Shown here: piece after piece, positions 1-7,426 of the stretch
Layout of the letters: every line of letters begins with the position of its first letter
How positions within the stretch are numbered: the stretch's first letter is position 1
NCBI RefSeq assembly: GCF_018603905.1
Contig: NZ_JAHFZZ010000029.1
Coordinates: 41,625-105,624 of the forward strand
From: Nonomuraea sp. NEAU-A123
Lineage (GTDB): Bacteria; Actinomycetota; Actinomycetes; Streptosporangiales; Streptosporangiaceae
Length of the DNA: 64,000 bases
Direction: 5' to 3'
The notes under the pieces: generated by a model
What the model saw: only the letters and a program-made list of their open reading frames with translations
Database searches by the model: none
What the model was told of the DNA's origin: nothing
Made by a program: the position numbers and the translations under genes

Positions 1-117
1 GTCGCACTCGCTCCCCCGCCCGCTGCGCAGCCCGCGGGGGGCGGCGGCCTGGACGGCTGACACACCGCCGAGGCCGCCGCCGACGACGACCAGGTCGAAG
101 TGCTGCGATCGGGACAC
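1..117 (-). CDS. FAD/NAD(P)-binding oxidoreductase, N-terminus only (cut by window edge)
   Basis: Only the first 39 codons are inside the window. From a GTG start at 117 the protein reads SRSQHFDLVVVGGGLGG, a beta strand followed by GGGLGG, the dinucleotide-binding Rossmann fingerprint of flavoproteins. It is the last visible member of the minus-strand catabolic operon, 12 bases after the dioxygenase gene. A GAGTG sequence just upstream is a weak ribosome site. After the fingerprint the reading (PRGLRSGRGSECD) looks unlike the usual helix A. A one-base shift in the C run at about 35-40 would give AAQRAGERVR, which looks more canonical, so a frameshift or sequencing error is possible. In this context it may be the flavin hydroxylase or a reductase of the aromatic pathway, but that is not proven. 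Confidence 0.6.
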   Translation of the reverse strand, partial: MSRSQHFDLVVVGGGLGGVSAVQAAAPRGLRSGRGSECD

Positions 118-129
118 GTGGTCACTCCT

Positions 130-984
130 TCATGTGGTGCTGTCAGGGGTTTCGGGCCGCAGCCGGATGTGCTCCTCGAGGTGGAGCCCTCCGTCCGGGC
201 TTCGCCGGAAGACGTGCCTGCGGCTCCGCTTCACGCCGAAGACGGCGTCGGAGTCGATGTAGGGGTCCTCCGCGTCGAAGATCGTCGTGGTCAACGTGTG
301 GTGGCCGGGGGCCGAGACGATGAGGTGGATGTGGGCGGCCCGCCACGGATGGCGGCCGGTGGCCGCGAGCAGGCGTCCCACCGGGCCGTCGGCCGGGATG
401 GGATAGCTGACGGGGCGGACGGTCCGGAAGTCGTAACGGCCGGCGTCGTCCGTCCGGAACCGGCCGCGCAGGTGGAACTCCGGCTGGCCGTCGTCCTGCA
501 CGTCGTACAGCCCGTTGGGGGCCGTCTGCCAGACGTCGACGACGGCGCCCGCGATCGGCCGGCCGGCGGTCGTGGCGACCTCGCCGGTGACGAGCAGCGG
601 CTCGCCGTCGAGGCCGGCGGCCGCGATGGAGGCGCCGCTCTCGCGGAACGGCGCGCCGGGCACGTAGAAGGGGCCGAGGATCGTCGACTCGGTGGCGCCG
701 TCGGTCGCGGGATGGCCGAGGTCGTCGACCAGGCTCGACAGGCCCAGGGTGTCGGACAGCAGGATGAACTCCTGCCTGGTCGGCGTGCAGGTCCGGCCCG
801 TCTCGGTGAGGAACACGATGCCCGCCAGCCATTCCTCCTCCCGCAGGCCGACGTCGACGGCGAACGCGTGCAGGTGGCGGACCAGGGAGCTCATCACCTC
901 GCGCAGCCGAGGGTCGGGAGTGGCCTCGAGGCGGTCGAGCACCGTGCGGGTGAGTTCATGCCGCGCCTGCGCATCCGGGTTCAT
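130..984 (-). CDS. Intradiol ring-cleavage dioxygenase, hydroxyquinol 1,2-dioxygenase type
   Basis: A 284-residue intradiol dioxygenase with the dioxygenase N-terminal helical domain (residues 1-95) and the beta-sandwich catalytic domain (from about 100, TILGPFYVPGAP). The four Fe(III) ligands of the family are visible: Tyr160 (NGLYDV), Tyr194 (SYPIP), His218 and His220 (AAHIHLIV). The family cleaves catechols or hydroxyquinol between the hydroxyls. Maleylacetate reductase is encoded next door, and maleylacetate is the product of hydroxyquinol cleavage, so hydroxyquinol (benzene-1,2,4-triol) is the best substrate guess. The start ATG at 984 has GAGGAAG six to seven bases upstream. Chlorocatechol or plain catechol activity cannot be excluded from sequence alone. 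Confidence 0.9.
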   Translation of the reverse strand: MNPDAQARHELTRTVLDRLEATPDPRLREVMSSLVRHLHAFAVDVGLREEEWLAGIVFLTETGRTCTPTRQEFILLSDTLGLSSLVDDLGHPATDGATESTILGPFYVPGAPFRESGASIAAAGLDGEPLLVTGEVATTAGRPIAGAVVDVWQTAPNGLYDVQDDGQPEFHLRGRFRTDDAGRYDFRTVRPVSYPIPADGPVGRLLAATGRHPWRAAHIHLIVSAPGHHTLTTTIFDAEDPYIDSDAVFGVKRSRRHVFRRSPDGGLHLEEHIRLRPETPDSTT

Positions 985-995
985 CACGTTCTTCC

Positions 996-2093
996 TCACG
1001 GGATCTCGGTGGGGTGCCGCCCGTCGAGGGCGGCTAGCAGGATCGCGCGGACGCCGGCGACGTCGGCCGGCCGCGGGTTGACGGGGTGCTCCTCGACGAC
1101 GAGCGCGGCGGCGTGGTCGAGGTCGGACGCGGTGAATCCGAGTCCTTCCAGGGCGGCCGGGGCGCCGATGGCGTGGCGCAGGTCCCACAGGGCGCCCGCC
1201 GCGTCGTCGCCGCCGAGCGCTTCGGCCACCCGGCGAAGGGGCTGGGGGGCCGCGGATCGGTTGTACGCCGCGACGTACGGCAACACGGCCGAGTGGACGG
1301 CGGCGTGCGGCAGCCCGTACGCGCCGCCGAGCACGTGGCAGATCTTGTGGTGCAGGCCCATGGGGGCCGAGCCGAGGGCCCACCCCGCGAGCCAGGCCCC
1401 CTTCAGGGCGTCCGCGCGCGCCACGGGATCCCGCGGCGTGGTGGTCACCCGCGGCAGCGCGCCGGCCAGCAGGCACAGGCCTTGCACGGAGATCGCGGCG
1501 GTCACCGGCGACACCCGCGGGGCGTAGCCGGCCTCCACGAGGTGGGCGACGGCGTTCATGCCGCTCCCGGAGGAGAACGCCGGGCTCAGTTCATAGGTGA
1601 GCTCCGGATCGTAGACGACCGTGACGGGCTGGACCACGGGGTCGCGGCCGGTCCGCTTGTGGCCGTCGCGGGTGATCCCCCAGATCGGGGTCATCTCGCT
1701 GCCCGCGTACGTGGTCGGCACGGCGAGGATCCTGGTCCGGGTGCGCAACGCGACGGCCTTGGCGAGCCCGGTGGCCGAGCCGCCGCCCACGCAGACGAGC
1801 AGGTCCGCCCCCCGCGTGCGGGCCAGCCGGGTGGCGTCCTCGGCCTGCTGGTGCGGAACGTGGGTGGCGGTCTCGACGACGCGGCCGCACACGCGCCCGC
1901 CGAGCAGGCCCGCGATCGTGTCAGCGACCCCGCGGTTGCGCCGGTCGGAGATCAGCAGGATCCGCTCGGCTCCCAGCCGTACGGCTTCGGCGCCGACTCG
2001 CCTCACCTCGCCGGGGCCGAACACCACGCGCGAGGCTCCCTGCTCGTGGACGAAGGTCGGGGCGGGGCTCTCCGTCACGGGGCCGGCCGTCAT
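996..2093 (-). CDS. Maleylacetate reductase (iron-type alcohol dehydrogenase fold)
   Basis: A 365-residue Fe-ADH-family protein. The NAD(P)-binding GGGSATGLAKAVAL motif and TTYAGSEMTPIWGIT are typical of maleylacetate reductases. The C-terminal His-rich segment (LHHKICHVLGGAYGLPHAAVHSAVLPY) matches the family helix bundle. The enzyme reduces maleylacetate to 3-oxoadipate with NAD(P)H, feeding the beta-ketoadipate route. Its ATG overlaps the stop of the upstream SnoaL-like gene (ATGA), and the dioxygenase follows after 11 bases, so the two steps hydroxyquinol to maleylacetate to 3-oxoadipate are co-translated. Confidence in the family is high; the upstream hydroxylating step is not identified. 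Confidence 0.9.
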   Translation of the reverse strand: MTAGPVTESPAPTFVHEQGASRVVFGPGEVRRVGAEAVRLGAERILLISDRRNRGVADTIAGLLGGRVCGRVVETATHVPHQQAEDATRLARTRGADLLVCVGGGSATGLAKAVALRTRTRILAVPTTYAGSEMTPIWGITRDGHKRTGRDPVVQPVTVVYDPELTYELSPAFSSGSGMNAVAHLVEAGYAPRVSPVTAAISVQGLCLLAGALPRVTTTPRDPVARADALKGAWLAGWALGSAPMGLHHKICHVLGGAYGLPHAAVHSAVLPYVAAYNRSAAPQPLRRVAEALGGDDAAGALWDLRHAIGAPAALEGLGFTASDLDHAAALVVEEHPVNPRPADVAGVRAILLAALDGRHPTEIP

Positions 2094-2677
2094 CGGCCGT
2101 CGCGCAGCCAGGCGCGTCCCCGCTGGTAGAGCGCTTCGACGGCCGCACCGGTGAGCTGCGGCATGTCGGTCTTCACCTGGTAGCCCAGCCCGGTCTGCAG
2201 GTACGCCAGGTGGCGGTAGCCGTCGGGCAGGCTCTTCAGCAGGTCCTGGTCCAGCCGCAGGTTCGCCCCGGGGTCGACCGGGTCGATGCGGTCGCGCTCG
2301 TAGACGGGCTGCCGGAGGACCAGCTTCCAGCCGTCGCCCCGTTCGAGGAAGTCGTAGAACCGCCCGGTGCAGACGACGTCGCACTCGACGCCCTCCACGA
2401 CGGCCCGCTGGGTGATCGTCATCTTCGTCTGGCCGATCGCCCGATGACCTGCCACCTCCACCGAGGTGCCGCCCAGGAAGTGCCAGATGCGCACCCCGCG
2501 CTCCCACCCCTGGCGGCTGACCTCGATGAAGTCACGGTAGCCGCCCTGGAACCAGGTGGCCTGCATGACGCCGTCGGGATGCCACAGCGTGGCGAACTGG
2601 TCCCAGTGGCCGGCGTCCCGCCAGACGGCCCAGTTCTCGACGAGCTGCCTGATCTCTGCCTGATCGGTGGTGTTCAC
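2090..2677 (-). CDS. SnoaL-like / NTF2-fold protein
   Basis: 195 residues with the SnoaL-like pattern: an N-terminal helix followed by WAVWRDAGHWDQFATLWHPDGVM, then a cone-shaped beta sheet (TKMTITQRAVVEGVECDVVCTGRFYDFLERGDGWKLVLRQPVYERDRIDPV). This fold covers dehydratases, isomerases, small-subunit dioxygenase partners and ester hydrolases, so the exact reaction cannot be assigned. The GTG start at 2677 overlaps the TGA of the TIM-barrel gene (GTGA), and its own stop overlaps the maleylacetate reductase start. It is clearly an integral part of the catabolic operon. A role in preparing the aromatic substrate is inference only. Confidence 0.7.
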   Translation of the reverse strand: MNTTDQAEIRQLVENWAVWRDAGHWDQFATLWHPDGVMQATWFQGGYRDFIEVSRQGWERGVRIWHFLGGTSVEVAGHRAIGQTKMTITQRAVVEGVECDVVCTGRFYDFLERGDGWKLVLRQPVYERDRIDPVDPGANLRLDQDLLKSLPDGYRHLAYLQTGLGYQVKTDMPQLTGAAVEALYQRGRAWLRDGR

Positions 2678-3513
2678 GCTGACTCCTTGTGGTGGTCGTC
2701 CTGATGGAGGAGGGGCCAGCCGGCCGCGGCCAGGGCGCCGGCGGTGGCGTCGTGGACGAGGCGGGCGGCCTGCGCCGGAGGGAGCAGTTCGAGCTCGTCG
2801 GACCACACCTCGGCGGACATGCGGGCAGTCACGCCGAGACCGCGCAGCTCCCGCGCGAAGGCGGCCGCTCCGGCTCCCGGCGGCAGGCGCAGGTGGCGGG
2901 CCTCGTAGCGGAGGTCGTCGTGCGCGGTGGGCCGCGTGTCGTTGAGCTGCACCGAGAACACCCGCTCCGGCGGGACCTCGGCGAGGTCTGCCGGCGAGCC
3001 GCCGGAGCGCCGGTGGTGCCAGCTGTCGAGCAGGAGCCCGGCGTTGGGCGCCTGGGACTCGCGGACCAGCCGCCAGGCGTGTGGCAGCGTGCGGATCTCG
3101 CTGAACGGCATGTACTCCAGCGCGATCCGTACGTCGTGGGCGGCGGCCCGCTCGCACAGCCCGGCCAGCCGTCCGACGAGCCGCTCGTGCGGGTGCGCGG
3201 CGAACTGGACGACGTTGAGCTGGTCGCAGCCGAACGTCTCCAGGACGTGGAAGAGCAGCCGTCCCTCGTCGCCTCGGTCCGGGCCGTCGGCGGCCCAGTC
3301 CCACGGCGCCTCCACCTCGGCGACGTGCAGGCCGTGCACGGCGAGCAGGCGGCGCAGCGACGCGTCGTCCCGTCCGTCACGGGCGGCCTGGTACTGGTCG
3401 AGGGTGAGCCCGATCGCGTCGAAGCCGGCTTCGGCGGCGGCCCGGAGCCGATCGGTGAACGAGGCGCGCCGCAACGTCATGGCGCAGAGCGTGATCGCGT
3501 ATCCCGACGTCAT
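2674..3513 (-). CDS. Sugar phosphate isomerase/epimerase-like TIM-barrel protein
   Basis: 279 residues of the AP-endonuclease-2 / xylose-isomerase-like TIM-barrel family. Recognisable elements are the N-terminal strand and helix (FDAIGLTLDQYQAARDG), VAEVEAPWDW, the metal-binding IALEYMPFSEI, GLLLDSWHHRRSGG and a C-terminal MSAEVWSDEL. Relatives include isomerases, epimerases and 3-dehydroshikimate dehydratases. In an aromatic operon the latter group is worth considering, but no diagnostic residue set was confirmed. It is the first gene of the operon; the promoter and the conserved palindrome at 3534-3553 lie immediately upstream. The ATG at 3513 is preceded by GGAATGGAGCG. Confidence 0.75.
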   Translation of the reverse strand: MTSGYAITLCAMTLRRASFTDRLRAAAEAGFDAIGLTLDQYQAARDGRDDASLRRLLAVHGLHVAEVEAPWDWAADGPDRGDEGRLLFHVLETFGCDQLNVVQFAAHPHERLVGRLAGLCERAAAHDVRIALEYMPFSEIRTLPHAWRLVRESQAPNAGLLLDSWHHRRSGGSPADLAEVPPERVFSVQLNDTRPTAHDDLRYEARHLRLPPGAGAAAFARELRGLGVTARMSAEVWSDELELLPPAQAARLVHDATAGALAAAGWPLLHQDDHHKESA

Positions 3514-3533
3514 GTCGCTCCATTCTGTGCGCT

Positions 3534-3553
3534 ATGTGCACACATGTGCGTAT
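3534..3553. promoter_or_regulatory. Probable IclR operator, site A
   Basis: The 20-mer ATGTGCACACATGTGCGTAT matches 16 of 20 positions of the better palindrome at 6302-6321. It lies just upstream of the catabolic operon start (3513). On the minus strand TATTAT, a good -10 hexamer, sits directly beside it (complement of about 3552-3558), so a bound protein would contact the promoter. The nearby IclR regulator (4501-5337) is the natural candidate binder. Confidence 0.6.
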
Positions 3554-3597
3554 AATAAACGCCACAAGGATGCCAGTGCAATGAGCCGGCCATCCCG

Positions 3598-4455
3598 TCA
3601 GGCGGGCAGGAACGCGAGGAGGTGCTCCAGCACCTGCTCAGGCTGCTCCTCGGGCAGGAAGTGCTTGCAGTCGCGGATGGGCGCCCCAGCGACCCGGTCG
3701 GCGTAACCGGACCAGATCCGCGTCACGTCACTGCTCCCGAGCCCCCCGTCGGCGCCCCACAGCAGGAGCAGCGGCCGCGTCAGGCGGTTGCCGGCGTGGT
3801 GGTCCCGCTCGTCGGCGTCCAGGTCCTGCCGGAACCCGGCCCGGTAGTCCTCGAGGGAGGCGTGCAGGGAGCCCGGGTCGCTGAAGGCCGCGACGTACTC
3901 GGCCACGGCCTCCTCGCCGACCGCGTCCGGCAGCAGGGCCTGCCGTTCCAGGAAGAAGCGCAGGTAGGCCTCGGTGTTGCCGGCGATCAGCAGCTCCGGC
4001 AGCTCGGGCTGGAGGTGGAAGAACCAGTGCCACATGGCCGCGGCGGAGTCCTTGTCGAAGGAGCCCATCACCTCCCGCGTCGGCAGGATGTCCAGGAGCG
4101 CCAGGTGGTCGATGTCACCGGGCCGGTCCAGCGCCCAGCGGTGGGCCACGCGGGCGCCCCGGTCGTGGCCCACGACGTGCGCGCTGTCGAAGCCGAGCGC
4201 CCTGATCAGCCGCGACATGTCCCCGGCCGTGGTGCGCTTGTCGTAGCCGGAGCCGGGCTTGCCCGACGCGCCGTAGCCGCGCAGGTCGGGGGCGATCACG
4301 GTGAACCGCTCGCCGAGCGGCCGCATGAGGTGCCGCCAGCAGTGGCTGGTCTGGGGCCAGCCGTGCAGCAGGATCACGAGCCGGTCCGCCGTGCCGCACC
4401 GGCGGTAGTAGATGTCGACGTCGTCCAGCTCGGCGCGGTGGGAGGTGACGGTCAC
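3598..4455 (-). CDS. Alpha/beta hydrolase, fluoroacetate/haloacetate dehalogenase-like
   Basis: 285 residues with an alpha/beta-hydrolase fold. The catalytic set of fluoroacetate dehalogenases is present and correctly spaced: nucleophile Asp98 in VVGHDRGAR, carboxylate-binding Arg99 and Arg102, acid Asp122 in LLDILPT (24 residues after the nucleophile, as in the family), the halide pocket His143-Trp144 (MWHWFFH) and Tyr204 (LEDYRAGF), and base His265 (CKHFLPEE). HGWPQT is the oxyanion region. Family members hydrolyse C-F or C-Cl bonds of 2-haloacids through an Asp ester; epoxide hydrolases share the nucleophile but normally lack the DRGxR/HW set. It is transcribed with the IclR gene direction. 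A dehalogenase in a hydroxyquinol island suggests a halogenated substrate, which is inference. Confidence 0.8.
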   Translation of the reverse strand: MTVTSHRAELDDVDIYYRRCGTADRLVILLHGWPQTSHCWRHLMRPLGERFTVIAPDLRGYGASGKPGSGYDKRTTAGDMSRLIRALGFDSAHVVGHDRGARVAHRWALDRPGDIDHLALLDILPTREVMGSFDKDSAAAMWHWFFHLQPELPELLIAGNTEAYLRFFLERQALLPDAVGEEAVAEYVAAFSDPGSLHASLEDYRAGFRQDLDADERDHHAGNRLTRPLLLLWGADGGLGSSDVTRIWSGYADRVAGAPIRDCKHFLPEEQPEQVLEHLLAFLPA

Positions 4456-4500
4456 AGAAATTCCTTTCCGGACCCGCGCTCTCTCCGTCCGAGGAGGCCC

Positions 4501-5337
4501 CTATCCGATGAGGCCGAACTCCTGGTGGACGGAGCTGTGGCGCAGGTCCGCTTCTATCTGGGCTGCCGCTCGCCTCATGGCGGGCAGGAAGTCACTCATG
4601 GCTTCGGCGCTTCCGCGGCCGGACAGCATCGACACGTTGAGCGCGGCCAGGACCCGGCCGGCCGCGTCGCGGACCGGCACCGCGATCGAGCGCGATCCGT
4701 CGTCGATCTCCTGGTCGACGATCGCCCATCCCTGGGTCCCGGTCTCGCGCACGATGGTCCGGAGCCCGTCCGGATCGGTCACCGTGTGCTCGGTGATGGG
4801 CGCCAGCTCCACGGAGGCGAGATAGTCGTCGAGCCGCTGCCCGGACTGCCCGGACAGGAGCACGCGCCCCATCGACGTCGCGTAGGCGGGGAATCTGCTG
4901 CCGACCATGATGGGGATGGTCATCAGGCGCTTGACGGGCACCCGGGCGACGAACACGACGTCGTTGCCGTCCAGCACGCCGAGCGAGCAGGTCTCGTGGA
5001 TCTCGCCGACGAGCTGCTCCATGTGCGGCAGGGCCACATCGGGAAGGCTGAGGCTCGACAGGTAGGCATAGCCGAGCTCGAGGATGCGCGGGCGCAGGGA
5101 GTACAGGCGCCCGTCCGTCATCACGTACCCCAGGTCGACGAGTGTCAACAGGAAGCGCCGCGCGGCGGCCCGGTCCAGACCGGTGATCTTGGCGACCTCG
5201 GTGGAGGTCAGCTGCGGCCGGGTGTGGTCGAACGCCTTGATGACGGCGAGTCCCCGCTCCAGGGACTGGACGAAGTAGGGTGGCCGCTCCTGAGCTCGCG
5301 AAGCCTGCTCGGCTTGGTCCACGTCGATTCGCGCCAC
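4501..5337 (-). CDS. IclR-family transcriptional regulator (Pca/Pob-type)
   Basis: 278 residues from the chosen start. The N-terminal winged helix is visible (FVQSLERGLAVIKAFDHTRPQLTSTEVAKITGLDRAAARRFLLTLVDLGYV), followed by the IclR effector domain (IPIMVGSRFPAYATSMGRVLLSG, then GWAIVDQEIDDGSRSIAVPVRD). The FVQSLERGLAVI opening is characteristic of the PcaR/PcaU/PobR group that controls aromatic catabolism. The GTG at 5337 has AGGGAG about 10 bases upstream; a GTG two codons earlier is too close to that site. The reading frame also continues further upstream without obvious homology. It lies between the dehalogenase-like and esterase genes, and the palindromes at 3534, 6230 and 6302 are its likely operators. 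Confidence 0.9.
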   Translation of the reverse strand: MARIDVDQAEQASRAQERPPYFVQSLERGLAVIKAFDHTRPQLTSTEVAKITGLDRAAARRFLLTLVDLGYVMTDGRLYSLRPRILELGYAYLSSLSLPDVALPHMEQLVGEIHETCSLGVLDGNDVVFVARVPVKRLMTIPIMVGSRFPAYATSMGRVLLSGQSGQRLDDYLASVELAPITEHTVTDPDGLRTIVRETGTQGWAIVDQEIDDGSRSIAVPVRDAAGRVLAALNVSMLSGRGSAEAMSDFLPAMRRAAAQIEADLRHSSVHQEFGLIG

Positions 5338-5449
5338 CGCTGCCACACTCCCTGTTCGCTCATATGGGGTGGTTCCGATCCGCCCCGGCGGAGGACCGCG
5401 GCGGCGCCCCCAGGATATGGGGCGTCGCGACGGCGGACGATTGATCATC

Positions 5450-6172
5450 TCAGGCATACCGCACCGCTTCGGTCAGCAGTGCTGTGAGCTCCCGAGGGTG
5501 CGACAGCATGGGGGAGTGGGCGCTGCCGATCTCGGCCCGCCGGGTCGCACGACCGGCCATGGCACGCTGCGCCTGCGGTGACAGGGCGACGTCCCGGGCG
5601 CACACGATGTAGGTGGACGGGATCTCGTGCCAGGCGGCCCGCGTCGCCGGGGCGGTGACGGTGCCGATGTGCTCGGGCGTGAGCCGCCCGGTCGCGGCGG
5701 CCACCTGCTCGGGGGAGCACCCGCCGTAGAACAGGTGGCGGGCGGCCGCCTCCGACACGTGCAGGTAGTCGCCCTCGGCCGTGGGGCCCAGCGCCGGATC
5801 GGCGGGCGCCGGCGTCAGGGCGTTGGCGTCGGCGCACGACTCGCCGGCCTCCAGCAGGAACGCCGTCAGATAGATCAACGACGCCACGTTCGGCGCCCCG
5901 GCCGCGGCCTCGGTGATCACCGCTCCGCCGTAGGAATGCCCGCACAGCGTCACGGGGCCGTCCAGAGCGGCGAGCTCGGATCGCAGGAACGCGGCATGAC
6001 CCGCGAGGTCGTGCCGGCCAGGGCCCCGGCCGAGGCCGGAAAGCTGCACGGCTCTGACGCTCAGGCCCGCCTCGGTCAGCAGGGGGACCACGGGGTCCCA
6101 CGCCCAGGCGCCATGCCAGGCCCCGTGGACGAGCACCAGCGTGGGCAGCGCCTTTTCGGTCGTCGAACGCAC
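5450..6172 (-). CDS. Alpha/beta hydrolase (EstC/SABP2-like esterase)
   Basis: 240 residues from a GTG at 6172 that is preceded by GAGAGG with 7-base spacing; the longer in-frame extension has no homology-like sequence. The N-terminal LVLVHGAWHGAWAWDPVVPLL is typical of the small EstC/salicylate-esterase/hydroxynitrile-lyase group. The nucleophile elbow is LCGHSYGG (Ser), and the C-terminal GSAHSPMLSHP supplies the His. It probably hydrolyses a small ester or lactone. It is divergent from the ABC operon, and the shared 240-base intergenic region carries two copies of the IclR-type palindrome, which places it in the same regulon. Confidence 0.8.
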   Translation of the reverse strand: MRSTTEKALPTLVLVHGAWHGAWAWDPVVPLLTEAGLSVRAVQLSGLGRGPGRHDLAGHAAFLRSELAALDGPVTLCGHSYGGAVITEAAAGAPNVASLIYLTAFLLEAGESCADANALTPAPADPALGPTAEGDYLHVSEAAARHLFYGGCSPEQVAAATGRLTPEHIGTVTAPATRAAWHEIPSTYIVCARDVALSPQAQRAMAGRATRRAEIGSAHSPMLSHPRELTALLTEAVRYA

Positions 6173-6229
6173 ATCGAATCCTCTCGCCTCGTCGCGCCGG
6201 GCGGCGCCACGGACAGCCGAATGGTAACA

Positions 6230-6249
6230 GTGCGCACAGCCGTGCGCCA
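6230..6249. promoter_or_regulatory. Probable IclR operator, site C
   Basis: GTGCGCACAGCCGTGCGCCA has the same arm-4-arm layout as the 6302 site and agrees with it at 14 of 20 positions. It lies 58 bases upstream of the esterase start (6172, minus strand). A weaker related sequence, ATACGCACAAATATGGGCG, overlaps its right edge at 6249-6267. Confidence 0.5.
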
Positions 6250-6301
6250 TACGCACAAATATGGGCGCACCTATTGCATTGGTTCCGGGCCGCTGAGTAG
6301 C

Positions 6302-6321
6302 ATGCGCACAATCGTGCGTAT
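6302..6321. promoter_or_regulatory. Probable IclR operator, site B (best copy)
   Basis: ATGCGCACAATCGTGCGTAT is an inverted repeat with 8-base arms (one mismatch) around a 4-base spacer. It sits about 94 bases upstream of the leader cistron of the ABC operon and matches site A near 3534 at 16 of 20 positions. Conservation between two separate promoter regions that flank the IclR gene is the evidence for function. Confidence 0.6.
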
Positions 6322-6414
6322 ACCGCACGGATCACTACGGGTCTCCTTCACAGCCCCGAGTGAAGGACGACCCCCCCTTCTCCACCACCCCGGTCACGCC
6401 CCAGGAGGAACGAC

Positions 6415-6486
6415 GTGGAACTGCATTCCGAGGTCCCTGAAGCCGCACTCTCCCGAGCCGCGGTCCCGAAGTGGGAAAAATGCTGA
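6415..6486 (+). CDS. 23-codon leader cistron translationally coupled to the ABC permease
   Basis: The sequence CCAGGAGGAACGAC precedes a GTG at 6415 and is the strongest Shine-Dalgarno in the transporter operon. The short frame (VELHSEVP ... PKWEKC) ends with TGCTGA, and the first permease ATG lies inside it as AATGCTGA (6480). The permease itself has only a poor ribosome site, so reinitiation or coupling from the leader is the simplest reading. No function is proposed for the peptide. The alternative is that the leader is chance and the permease starts at the GTG at 6471. Confidence 0.5.
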   Translation: MELHSEVPEAALSRAAVPKWEKC

Positions 6487-7424
6487 GATTCCTGGGCCGT
6501 CGCCTGTTTCTGGCGGTGCCGACGCTGTTCGGCGTCTCCCTGGTCGTCTTCGTCACCGCGAAGCTCGTGCCGGGCGATCCGGTGGCCAGCCTGCTCGGCC
6601 CCCTCGCACCGGAGTCGGCACGCCGCGAGCTGATCAGCAGCCTCGGCCTGGACCAGCCGGTGGCCGTCCAGTTCGGCACCTGGCTGTGGAACCTCGCCCA
6701 GGGCCGGCTCGGCACGTCCATCCAGCTGCAACTGCCGGTGCTGGACCTCATCGTGCCCGCCTTCGGCAACACGGCCCTGCTCGCGTTCGCCGGCGCGCTG
6801 ATCGCGTTCACCGGAGCCGTCGCGATGGGCTCCGCCGGCGCGTTCACCTCCCGGTCAGGGCCCGGCCGGTTCGCCTCCGGCCTGTCCTTCCTGGCCATGT
6901 CGGTGCCGCCGTACTCGGTCGCCCTGCTGCTGATCGTCGTCTTCGCCGTAGGGTTCCCCGTCTTGCCCGCCGGCGGCATGCACGACCCGATCAACGGCGG
7001 GGGCACGGCCGACCTGCTGCGCCACCTGATCCTGCCCGCGATCGCCGTGGCGGTGATCCCGATGGGGGTCATCGCCCGGATGCTCCAGGCCACGCTGGCC
7101 GAGGTGCTGGCCGGCGACCACATCACCGCCATGCGGGCGCGCGGCCTGAGCCGGGCCGCGATCGCCGGGCACGCGCTGCACAACGCCCTGCCCTCGCTGC
7201 TCACGATCGCCGGGCTCCAGCTCGCCTACCTCGTCGGCGGCGTGGTCTTCGTCGAGACGATCTTCTCCTGGCCGGGGCTCGGCCAGGCCCTCTACAACGC
7301 CATCGCCTCCCGGGACCTGCCGCTCATCCAGGGCGGCGTCCTGGTCATCGCCGTCTCGTTCGTCGTCATCAACATCGTGGTCGACGGGGCGCACGCCCTC
7401 ATCGACCCCCGCGTACGGAGATAG
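6480..7424 (+). CDS. ABC transporter permease, DppB/OppB type
   Basis: 314 residues of the binding-protein-dependent permease family. The N-terminal LFLAVPTLFGVSLVVF segment and ...PGDP... (VPGDPVASLLGP) are hallmarks of DppB-type subunits, followed by about six membrane spans. The cytoplasmic EAA loop appears as MRARGLSRAAIAGHALHNALP. It is the first subunit of a complete peptide/nickel-type (PepT family) importer comprising two permeases, two ATPases and a lipoprotein. GTG at 6471 is an alternative start three codons upstream. Substrate: not peptides by default here; regulon membership suggests an aromatic or acidic xenobiotic. Confidence 0.85.
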   Translation: MLRFLGRRLFLAVPTLFGVSLVVFVTAKLVPGDPVASLLGPLAPESARRELISSLGLDQPVAVQFGTWLWNLAQGRLGTSIQLQLPVLDLIVPAFGNTALLAFAGALIAFTGAVAMGSAGAFTSRSGPGRFASGLSFLAMSVPPYSVALLLIVVFAVGFPVLPAGGMHDPINGGGTADLLRHLILPAIAVAVIPMGVIARMLQATLAEVLAGDHITAMRARGLSRAAIAGHALHNALPSLLTIAGLQLAYLVGGVVFVETIFSWPGLGQALYNAIASRDLPLIQGGVLVIAVSFVVINIVVDGAHALIDPRVRR

Positions 7425-7426
7425 CC

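Noticed and set aside
5627-7426. N-terminal part of a long plus-strand frame running into the second permease
   Set aside because: It crosses the antisense of the esterase gene, the operator region and the first permease out of frame; the real permease starts at GTG 7427.
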